From contig CM019701.1 in assembly GCA_009760885.1 (NCBI GenBank), positions 38,367,197 to 38,431,196 on the forward strand: a stretch of DNA of 64,000 nt, read 5' to 3'. This stretch comes from Achatina immaculata (taxonomy: Eukaryota > Mollusca > Gastropoda > Stylommatophora > Achatinidae). The translations under genes were made by a program, and so were the position numbers. This document shows positions 47,801 through 59,800 of this stretch, one piece after another. Positions within the stretch are counted from its first letter, which is position 1. Every line of letters begins with the position of its first letter. Under the pieces are notes generated by a model. That model had not been told where the DNA came from. It made no database searches and saw only the letters and a program-made list of their open reading frames with translations.

Positions 47801-50800
47801 CATAATCATCAAGTTTCTTCTTCTTGCTATAGCAGAATCATAGTTTCCATTCCTTGCTATATCTTATCTTATATCCCTCCCATGCCGTTAAACGTCACAT
47901 AGGGCTCACAAAGTAGTTCGCCAATTTTTCCTGTCTTCAGCGAGTCTTTCAACCTCATCAAAGGATTTTATGCCTGTTAATTTGGCCTCTCTTAACAATG
48001 TCCTCTTCAGAGTTTCACGCAGTCTGCTTCTTTTTCTTTGGCCTGTTGTGTTCCACTTGATAGCTTGTTTTGGGATTCTCTGATCATTTCTTCTCATCAA
48101 GTGACCAACATATGTCCATCTCCTTTTCCTGATCACCCATGAGACTGGTTTTGTTCAGTCATCTGTCTCTGCAATGTTCTTTAATTTGTTCCACTTGATG
48201 CCAAGTATTTTCCTTAGGCATTAGTTTTCTGACAGGATGGTGTGAGAGGAGATCACCAACTGAGCTGATGGCCTGCATGAAGGATCGCATACTCTGGAGA
48301 AGCATAATAGCCAACGCCAGTTGGCACAGCACCTGACGATGATGATGATTAGTTTTCAAAAGAGTCTAATATATTGTCTGTTTCTTTAGTTGTTTTCCAG
48401 CTTTCGCATGCATAAATGAGGGTGAATATTACATTTGAATTGAATAGTCTTAACTTGGTTTATGTGCTTATAACTTTTGAATTCCATATGTTCTCAAGAT
48501 TCTTGAAGATTGATGCTGCTTTTGCAATTCTGATTCTAACTTCCTTTCTAGTGTCACCATCCTGGTCTGTGTAGCTGCCAAGATATGCAAACTGATTGAC
48601 TTCTTCAATATCTGTCCCTTCTATGTGTATTTTTCCATTTTGATTAAGGGGAATTTTCATTATTTTTGTTTTGTTCTTGTTAATTTCAAGTTCTATTTTG
48701 CTAGCCAGTGAAGACAGGCTATCTGTTTTTTCTTGCATGGAATTCACATTGTTACTGATAAGAGTTATGTCATCAGCAAAATCAAGATCTTCTAGTTGGG
48801 TCCCATGTACCCAGTCAATACCTGTGTTATCTGTGCAGCATTTTTTCATTATGAAGTCTACTGTAATTCCAAAAAGTAAAGGAGACAGTATACATCTTTG
48901 TTTCACACCTGGTTTCAATCTGGAACCATTCACTATAGACTTAGAATTCTCCATAAAGAATCTCTGTGTATGCTGTCAAATGCCTTTTTAAAGTCTATGA
49001 AGTTCAGTATTAATGGTTTCTGCTTTTCAATATGTTCTTAAAGTATTTTTCTTAGAGTAAAGATCTGGTCGAGACAGCTTCTCCCTTTTCGAAATCCTGC
49101 TTGTTCTTCTCTCATTGCAGTATCCACTATATCTTTAAATCTATTAAAAATGACCTTGCAAAATACTTTTGATACAACTGATATTAAGGTTACTCCTCTC
49201 CAGTTGTTACAGTCACTAAGGTTGCCTTTTTTGGTATTTTAACAATGATTCCTTTTTTCCAATTGGAAGGGACCTTTTCTTCTTTCCAAATCTTGTTAAA
49301 CATTCTCTGTAGTTGTCTCATGTTGTCACTATTGACAGCTTTTAGCATTCCGGCTGTTATTTCATCTTCACCTGCAGCTTTATTGTTAGCCATTAAATTC
49401 ACTGCTGTTTCAATTTCATGCAGTTTAATTTAATCTAGGTGGACATTTAGTTGTGGGGCTGGTAAGTTGGTTTCAAGGTTTATCACTTTTTTTGGGTGTG
49501 GTCAATTAAGTATTTTTTGGAAGTGTTCAGCCTATCTTTGCTTTTGGTCTTTACTTGATGTTAATAAGGTTCCAGTTTTGCTAAGAATTGGTCTTTCTTT
49601 AGATGTAATAGTAGCCTCTTTTGTATGTTATATAAAGTTTTGCTGTCTCCTGTTTTTGCTGCTTTTTCTGCCTCTTTCGCTATATTGTCTATGTATTCTC
49701 TTTTATCCCTTCTAGCTGAACTTTTTACTTTCTTGTCTAGTTCTTTGTATGTTGCTTTCACCAGATCTTTTCCAAGATCTGTTTTTGCATTCAACATGTC
49801 TAATCTGACTGCTCGTTTTTCATGTATATACTTTCATGTTTTTTCTGATATCCATGCTTTTCTATTTGTTTTTTTCAGTCCAGCGCTTGCTTTTGCTGCT
49901 GTGATTATGGCTGTGCTGTAAGAATTCCATAATTCATCTATATCTATCTCCTCAACTTCACTGGGTGTTTTGGAATGACTGGCAAGTTCCTGATTGAAAT
50001 TACTATTAGTATTCTTGTAGGCTGTGGCTGTTTATCTTTCTGTGTACTGATTTCTTGTGTTGGCTTTTCAATTTTAGTTTTATTTTCCCTATGCACAGGT
50101 TGTGATCACTGTTAACATCTGCACCCCTATAAGCCCTTACATCCATGAGAGATGTTCTGTATTGCTTTCTAATACAAAAATGATCTATCTGGTTTCTAGT
50201 TCTATCATCTGGAGATATCCATGTTGTTTTATGTATCTCTTTGTGTGGAAATATTGTGCCTCCAATGACCATGCCCTCTGTTGCTATAACAGGATCATAA
50301 ATATCAAGTTTCTTCTTGTTATAACAGAATCATAAACATCAATTTCTTCTTCTTGTGATAGCAGAATCATAAATATTAAGTTTCTTCTTCATGCTATAGC
50401 AGAATCATAAATATCAAGTTTCTTCTTCTAGCTATAGCAGAATTATAAATATCAAGCTTCCACTTCCTGCTGTAGCAGAATCATAAATATCAAGTTTCCA
50501 CTTCTTGCTATAGCAGAATGATAAATATCAAGTTTCTTCTTCTTGTTATTGCAGAATCATAAATATCAAGCTGCTATATCCTGCTCATAAATATCAAGTT
50601 TCCTCTTCCTGCTATAGCAGAATCTTAGAATCTTGTTACAATGACATTCATTTTCTGCTCACTTTAAAACACCAAACACACCACGTGCTGTCATTGTGAT
50701 GGACTCCCAAATCATACTCTTATAAGCCTGACAAAGGCGTGATTCACAGCCACTGGACCAACCTTATTGCTCACACACTCTCAAATCACAGACCTCATGT

Positions 50801-53800
50801 GGATCTACTATCTTGGATATGCAGAAGTGCATGATACTACTGTGTGGGCTGTTGAGGTTGCTGAAAAGGCCCCCATGCAAGGCGTGCTGAAACTGAACCT
50901 GTTGGACATCTTGAAGACTGTAACTGACAGACTGTGCATGGAGGAATAGTTGGAATGGGAGAATAACCGCTACATCTGCAGAATGAAGGAATATAAGTGA
51001 AGCAAGATGAGGAAAGAACAATCTCCCTCTGACAAACCCACAACAAATGCATGACAAGAACAGGCCACAGAGCAGATGTAGCAGAATATATATGCCCTCA
51101 CTACATCCATACTACAAGAACATAATATTTAAGAAGGTTAGTTATTAAGGAGGTTTAAACAGAGAAAACTGAAATATTTTGGACACATTAAATGTCATGA
51201 TAATTTACAGAAGACCATCTTGGAAGGGTACATAATGGGAAAATGAAAGAGAGGAAGACCAAGGCAAAGATGGCTGCAAGACATCATTGATAATCTTTAA
51301 ATTTTTTAATGGGTGCACCAGCAGCAGGGCATCTTGCTTACAACTGAGAGGCCTAAGGGGAGCTGTTAGGAAGCCAAAGTTCTGCAAGGGACATGCAAAT
51401 GAATGACTGCAGCAATGCTATTTTTTAAGATCAATCAACCAATCACTTTAAATTTCAGATCCTGCATGGGACATGCAAATGAATGACTGCAGCAATGCTA
51501 TTTTTTAAGATCAATCAACCAATCACTTTAAATTTCAGATTTTGACATCAAGCTTGACAATCATCCCAACATAAGAATCCACAGACCAGTGTGTTATCTA
51601 ATGTTGCTGATATAATTTGACTTGGACTGTTGATGACTACAAGTAATTCTCATTCTCTGCACATACAATATCCCAGAAACAGGTATTAAACTGGCAATTT
51701 TGGTACCTAAAATTATTTTTATACATTCATACAAGTTAATGAGTCTCAAAAGGATCCAAACCTGAATCCAACACTTACGCACTGAGTAACATTTCCATAG
51801 ATGAGGCCCTCAATATAGAGCTTAGACAGCAGCTGTTCAATGAAACACTCCACAGCTTGAAGTGTGACATCTGGAGGGAATGGAAGAAAATGATGCATCA
51901 AGGATTGATGGAGTTAACTGTGAAAACATGACAGTTAAAACTTGCATGTAAGCCAGCAGGCTTAACTGAAAAATCAAATTCACTTTATACACTGTTAATG
52001 AGTGCCTTTACAATTTACCAAAATAATCTAAAATTATTAATCATTTAATTTCATTCATTTTAACTCATTTCTTCTTTTTCCTTTGAGAATTGCTTAACTC
52101 TTTCCATGCCAGGGGGACAAAACGCAGAGGTTCAGTTGGTGCCAGAGTAAAAGTGCGGGTCTTGATATGTATAGGGGTATATTTGTAAAAGTGAATGAAA
52201 CACAGTATTTCCTTGTACTTATTAAGTTTCAAAATATAACTAAATGTATGAAGATTTCATAATGCAGTTTTTTAGGAAAAAAGAAGTAATGTGATGTTTT
52301 TAGACAATAATTGTGTCCTACTTACCATCTGAGAAGCCTAGAACTACCTGTCGCAGTTGTCTTGTTTTGTTATGTTGCAATCTCACTAAAATGTCTGGAA
52401 TAACCTTCTAACTACTTCTCCAGCCGTCTAATATGTCTAGATCTACGTGGGATACATTCAAAAACAGTGGTATGATCACAGGGCAAGTCCATACCCCTAT
52501 CTACATCACCAAAAATTCCATGGAAAGAGTTAAAACTTTACCTTGTCTCATCTCTATGAACAGCTAATATTAAACTCATGTCCAGTTATTTAATGAGGAA
52601 AATGAAGAATTGAAAGCTGCTTTCATCTTCTCTACACCAATATTATTTTTATCTATTATATATGAAAACTTTTCCTAGTTGTCCATGATTCTTCTTCTGA
52701 CAAAGAAACACTGACATTTTTATCTTACATATTACATCCTTCCCGTGCCATTAAACGTCACATAGGGTTTGCATAGTTGTTTGCCAAGTTTTCCTGTTTT
52801 CGGCAAGTTTTTCAACTTCATCATGGGATGTTATGCCCATTAAACTGGCCTCTCTTAACAATGTCCTCTTTAGAGTTTCACATGATCTACCTCTTTTTCT
52901 TCGGCCTGTTGTGCTCCACTTGATAGCTTATTTTGATATTCTCTGATTGTTTCTTCTCATCACAAGGCCTACATATGTCCATCTTCTTTTTCTGATCACC
53001 TATGAGACAAGTTGTTGTTGTTTGCTCATTTGTCTTATCTTTGTGTTGTTCTTAAATTCATTCCACTTTATACCAAGTATTTTCCTGAAGCATTTATTTT
53101 CAAAACAGTCCAATTTGTTGTCTATTTCTTTAGTTGATTTTCAGCTTTAACATAAATAAATGAGGGTGGATATCACATTTGAATGGAGACATTTTTATAC
53201 TGAATATTAATACTATAAAACATAACTTCTCACATTTTAATGGGCCAGCACTCTATATTTCTGTAAGTAGTTAAATATACACCTTTCAAATTGAAGAGGT
53301 CATTAAACATATGGTTTTGGTTCTAGGAGAAAGCTTAGGTCATCACATGGGTTTAACTGTATCTAGGATTAAAAAAAAAAACCAACAAATGATTGAAATT
53401 TTAACTCAAAAGAAAACAGTCGGAAAGCAAGATATTTTAAAAATGGGACTTGAATATGAATAAACAATGTGAGAGCAGAAATTCTTAAGAACCCGTTTTT
53501 TGTGTGTGTGTGAAATCAAGGATGCACCCATATGCAGGGAGGCTGATTTTTACAAGATCATCTGCTTATTTATTAATACACTGACAGTTGTATGTACAGT
53601 ATACTGTGCCTTGCTTTGCTAGTATACAGTTTACATAGTAAACTTCTTGCCTTCAAGGTAATGTGCTCTGATTTCAATGGCAGTTTTCCTAATAAAAATG
53701 TGTCACGCTACAGAAGAGTTCACTAGAGTGCAATGATAGTGGGTCTTCAACTTTCTTCCTCTGCATTAGAAGTCCATTCATCATGGATAACCTACTCCTG

Positions 53801-56800
53801 AAGTGGCAAAAAAAAAAAAAAAAATTACAAATCTTATTGAGTTAAACAGGGGAATCATCAAAAATAAAAGAATGAAGGAAGGCAAAATTATGGAAACTGA
53901 AGGACTCCATGGGTTTAAGAAGCAATGCATCTGTTTATTTTGAGAAACATGGAACCACCAGCTCCATCAACAACTGACCATCTAAAGCTTGCAAGAGTTC
54001 ATCCTTTGTCCACATGAGCTCAGATGTTAGCATGTTGGTGTAGAAGATGGCGTGCTGATGGGGTTGCTCTGCCTGGAAGTTCTTCAAGTTTCTCCCATGC
54101 TGGAGAAAAAAAAATACAATAAGTAAAATAACAATTTTTAAAAAAACTGCATCTTAAAGTAATGTTTTAAGTCCAATCTATGTTTTAAGTCTAAAGTTCT
54201 TCTAAGCCAGTCTCTAATCATTTCAAATACAGAGTTAAATATGATTTCCTGGGAACAGCCACTAAACAATGTCACTCTGATGACAGAAGTCACCTGGTGC
54301 TCAATAACTGCTTCATACAGGAATATGGGATACTGCAACCATGTGCACTGAACTTGAAATTCAGCTACACTCAATCTTTTCTTTCTCATCCCTTTCTCTG
54401 CTTTCCCCATCCCCTCTTTACTATCAACCAATCAGCTAGATATCACACCTCATAAGTCTTCATTCAAATATTCACAATATTTCATTACATACTTGAAAGT
54501 CAAAGCTAAGTGCTTCCTTTCTTTAACCCTATTATTTTTTTTTTCTATTCTGATTTGTTATACATATCATCGATGTGAAATTACATTTTCCCTTCTTTTC
54601 CTTTTTCTTTTGCCCAACATGTTTTTGGATGATTCAGGTGTAAGCCAAAACATTACGATTGTGTGCTCATTAATTAATAAAGCTGTTTCAACTTTTGTTT
54701 TAAATAATCTTAACATGTCAGCACTATAATCTATAATCATCCCACTGAAAAAAGAAAGATTAACATATGGCCTGAATCAAATGAATATTTTCCATCACTC
54801 ATATGGCCTGAACCAAATGAATATTTTCCTTCACTCTGATAACAATCTATGATTGTGACAGTTTTATTTCTCATCTTCCAGTCTCTTTTCATCATTTCAT
54901 AAATAAATCCAGGAATATAATTTTTTTTTTTTTTTCATTTCAAAATCAGTTTTCATTTTTTAAATTTGTTAATGAAGATGTTAGTGCCTGAACAAATCAA
55001 CAAAGCCAAAACATAAATGACAAAGATGTCTGGTGTATAATCAGGTTTACTACTGATCATTAAAATGTTGCCAAAATAATTTTTCCCTTACTCATTCAAT
55101 GCAAGCTTAACCCTTTTAGTGCTACTTAACAACAACAACAAAAAAAATGGGGTCACTCCAGTCCTGGCAAATTATTTTTACACACACACACACACAAGTT
55201 ATAAAGACAAATTAAATACTTATTATGCCAGAAATAAAAATAACATTTCTTGACATCACTGATGATGATGATGATTGTGACAGTGGTGGCAATGATGATG
55301 ATGATTGTGACAGTGGTGGCAATGATGATGATGACTGTGACAGTGGTGGCAATGATGATGATGATTGTGACAGTGGTGGCAATGATAATGATGATAAGAG
55401 CAAAGCTGGTTGCAAATGATAATGATTATGCTTGTGGTAATGACGATTATAACTTCCTGACATGGGCTTATGATAATGGTATGATGACGCTGATGTCCAC
55501 AAGAATAGTTTTATCTTTATATGATAAACGGCAAAACAACGTCACCTTATGCTTTTCACAGAAATATGGTGTTTCACCATGAATCTGAATGCTGGTCACT
55601 GACCATTATCGGATCACACAAATTCAGGTGCAATTTCAAGAGTTTCATTGTTGTCATAATTATCATAAACATCAAAGCATCTAAACTGTCTGCTGTCCAT
55701 ATAAGTATAAACATCAGTACTGTCATGCAACAAGTCCTCATTGTCCCTGAAATGAATGCATTTACTGCAGTGGGCTGTTGTTCTCAAAGTGTTTAGAGTA
55801 ACACAACAATATGGTTATATTTAACTTGACCCACTTTCTGAATCTACTGTTCCAGCAGCCTGCCACGTTATCTGATAACTAGGTCAGCCAATGTTTATGA
55901 CAAAGCAAGAGAACTCGGGAATAACACTATGAAGTGTGCGTGTGTATAACTGGCAAGTTAACTAGGGAAGAATGCTTAAGGGGTTAAGAATATGCTCTAA
56001 TCTAAATCATGACAATAACAAAAAATCACTTACAATTTCCTTGAAAATGGCCAGTCTTTTGGGGTCAACTTTAAATGTTGTCATTTTCTCCACAATTTTC
56101 TCTAGAAGAATAGGTAGTTTGTCGTTGTAGCCCTTGATGGTCAGCTGTTGCAAATAAAGAAGTCAACAAAGTTTCATGAGAATACAACTGTTCTATATAA
56201 CTGAATCCTGAAAATAAAGACAAAGTTTCATTTAATGCTTGAATACAAAAATCAACTCTCATGTTCTGATACACTGTGCGTAAAGAGGAATAGTGAATGC
56301 TAAAAACAAACCTATAAACTGGTACGAAAATTTTCATTCAGTAAATACCTATTGTTTTCCTTGATCAATATAAATAATTTAATATATACACATTTTTTTC
56401 ACAGATGGATCACATACCGTCAAACCATATAGAGTACTGTCCAGGCTATACTTAAGTCCAGCTATTTCTGCCATGTATGAATACTCAGTCAGAGCATCAT
56501 CGAAAAGTTGAGTGAAGATGGCATTTAGATTGGTGTGTAAGGGATCCATGTATGCCAGGGGACTAGAAGCAGAAAAATAAAGGATAAATATAAAAGTATA
56601 AAGGTACAACTGGCAAGCATATTCAAAAGCTAAAATTTTGTTAATTATGTCCTTAAGATTAAGCAACAAATATGTTAAAGTTTAATTATGAGGTGTGTTT
56701 AAAAAGTCCAATGAATGGTCCGATATCTCAACGGCAACATGAACCAGGTGTGTGGCCACGCAAATGGCTATCCAGAGAAATGCCACCTAGTGTGGAGTAC

Positions 56801-59800
56801 ATGTGACCGACAGGGTAAACCCGCTGCAGTTGAATGTAGTTAGCATGCGAGGTATGGTCACAGAGCAATGGAGCAACGAGTGAACATCAAGTTCTGAGAC
56901 GTATGAAATGTTAGTGCAAGTGTGCGGGATGGAAGCCGTGACTAGAAAATGTGTTTACGACTGGTTCAAACACTTTCACGACGGGAAGGAAGTGACTGAG
57001 GATGACCCACATTCGGATCAGCTGTCGACAAGCAGAAACACAGACGTGATCTGTGTACCTCAATTATTGGCTCAGCGTGGTATACCTGTTCTCAATCAAC
57101 CACCGTACTCCCTTAATCTGGTGCCTGCAGACTTCCTTCTGTTTCCCCACCTGAAAAGTGCCATGAAAGCTACACGTTTTGTGGACGTGGCAGCAATCCA
57201 AGAATGTGTGACAGCAATTCTGCGATCGATTCCTAAAGAGGCCTTTGCTGACAGGAAGCTTTATGAACATTTCCAAAAGTGTGTTGTGAAGGATGGCGAT
57301 TAATGCCATTAATTAATTAAGGTAATTTGCTTGTATCTTCTGTTTTGTTTGTTTTCTGATACCATTCACCAAACTTTTTAGACACACCATGTATATGTTA
57401 AATTCTCCTAAAGACTTTGTGTATATGTCAACGGCAGTTTTTTTGGGACAAATATGTAAGGCATGGTGAACAACAGGGGGGGGGGGGGGGAGGAGGAGAC
57501 AAAGAGAGAGAAGTTAAAAGATGTAAAATACAGGTCCAAAGATCACGCTCAAGAGAGAATTGTGATCAGTCCACAGCTCTCGGCATTGCACCTGATAATG
57601 AGAAGCATGTAATTTTTGTCTACATGTACATTTTTTTTCCTACCTTCATAACAAGGCACTCACAATGTGCATTTTGTAAACTCTTCTGTTCAAGAATTTA
57701 TTCTTTCTGTCCTGAAGACTGCAACCAGAGATAAATTTCTCTAAAGAGAAACAATGAAGCTTTCACAAAGTAAAGTGATTTAGCTCAGTGCCAGAGCATT
57801 TTAAAAAGAGGGAGCTGTGCAAGAGAATCTTCAGTTTTGGTTTGGCAGACATGTTCTGTGGTCTGGTCTAGCACTGGCAGCCATGTCTAGCCACAGACTT
57901 CTCTGCTTGCTCTGCAACCACAGACTTGTCTGCCTTTTCTCTAGCCACAGACTTCTCTGCTTGCTCTGCAACCACAGACTTGTCTGCCTTTTCTCTAGCC
58001 ACAGACTTCTCTGCTTGCTCTGCAACCACAGACTTGTCTGCCTTTTCTCTAGCCACAGACTTCTCTGCTTGCTCTGCAGCCACAGACTTGTCTGCCTTTT
58101 CTCTAGCCACAGACTTGTTCTGCCTGTTATCTAGTCACAAAGTTGTTCTGCCTGTTCTACCTTATAAAGTCAATGTTGATGCATGCTTTTGGTTTCAGGA
58201 ACTTGTCATCTTGCTTGTACCACAGCCTACACAGTGGTGTGTTCTGAAACAAATAAATATTTCTGTGTAACTCAAAGCTAAAATAACTGTTTAAAAAACA
58301 AAAATCAAGAATTATCTAGCATGTCTCTCTTTATGTTTCTGTGTATTGTCCGCATGCAAAACTTGCTGGATTACATATATGATAAAAACATGAACATCTT
58401 TAATGTTATTAATCCATTCTGTATTATTACTCCCACTGTTCAATGAATGTTCAATTATGAAATGTAATAACAGTCTTGTGAAGTATAAACTACAACTTGT
58501 CTCAAGGGTGATCAGAAAAAGAAGATGGACATATGTCGGTCATGTGATGAGAAGAAACAATCTGAGGATCCCCAAACAAGCTATCAAGCGGAACACAACA
58601 GTCCGAAGAAAAAGAGGTCGACCACGTGAAACTAAAGAGGACATTATTAAGAGAGGCCAGTTCAGTAGGCATAACATCCCTTGATGAGACTGAAAAAGTC
58701 GCTGAAGGCAGGAAATCTTGATGAACTACCATACGTGATGTTTAGCGTCATGGGAAGGATGTAAGATGTATAGTATATGATTGGTATAATTTTGCTGCCA
58801 CAGGACAGTCTTGCCATTCAACAAATAGTGATCCTATTTCAAGGCAAACTTTCAAAACATGACTCTTCAGACATACTGTTTTCCAGTCATAAAATTTGTA
58901 TGAAAAAGGTTGAATTTAAAACTTTATTTTTCACAAATGCTCTGTTATTTCAGTTTTAGCACATTTATTTTTTATTAACTCAGGTTTCGTGTGTGTCTGA
59001 ATGCATCATTTTCATTGGCTGACAGGTTAACAGCCCACCATCATTTTTATGAAGTGATCAATTTGATGACTAAAAGCATAAAAAAAAACTAAAGAATTTC
59101 AAGACAAAACATTACAAAATCACACATTTTTTGTGCCAACCCCCCCCCCCCCCCCCAAAAAAAAACGAATGCATAATGGGCAGACATAAAACAATGTTCA
59201 CAAGTGATCTGAACAAGATGAAAAGCCTCATGTGTATTGAAGTTATATGTAGTGTGGCAGTCAATCCAGAAACGAGGCATAAATAATGTATTTTGTATGT
59301 CAGATTTGAGTGGTGTATATGCAACACAGAGAAGTTGAGATTATGTGGTGTGTGTAGCTCATAAAAGTGGATTTTAAGGACTGGAGGGGGGGGGGGGGTG
59401 GAATCTTTCTATCTTCCATTGCTGTTATAATGTTTATATGTTTAGTAGGTACATCATGCATCTTTACAATAAGAATAAAACATGACATTGTTATATTGCT
59501 ATAAAACATTGTTTGACAATATTCACCAACAGCTGACAACTACCTACTTAAATGTCATCTTTCAAAACAAAATAAGGTCACTGTAATCTACCTCAAAATG
59601 ATGTTGAATACTAATATTTTAATTGAATAAATGGTCCACTATAAATTTTGGGAAAAAGGCAGTTAAAACAGTTTTTTTTCCACTGGTTTATTTTACACAA
59701 TTGTATTTTCTTCTCTGTATACTAATTGCTTAAAAAATACTGACATATCTTTTAACAGAAAACAAGGCTCACCTTGATAACATCTGGTGTTGCAGTTCCC

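Larger units (their letters stand above)
47800..50625. repeat. Minisatellite, 38-bp unit, split by LINE A
   Basis: Unit GCAGAATCATAAATATCAAG plus TTTCTTCTTCTTGCTATA. One to two units at 47800-47861, about nine at 50281-50625, with the LINE between them. Confidence 0.9.

Noticed and set aside
55225..55419. [10 protein letters not shown] repeat peptide
   Set aside because: In-frame by virtue of the 30-bp period; no promoter, splice or conservation evidence.
57868..58110. 80-codon frame of [18 protein letters not shown] repeats on the IDE strand as a possible exon
   Set aside because: It is the 54-bp minisatellite, whose period is a multiple of three. Exon d has a good donor before it, and reading through gives an immediate stop.
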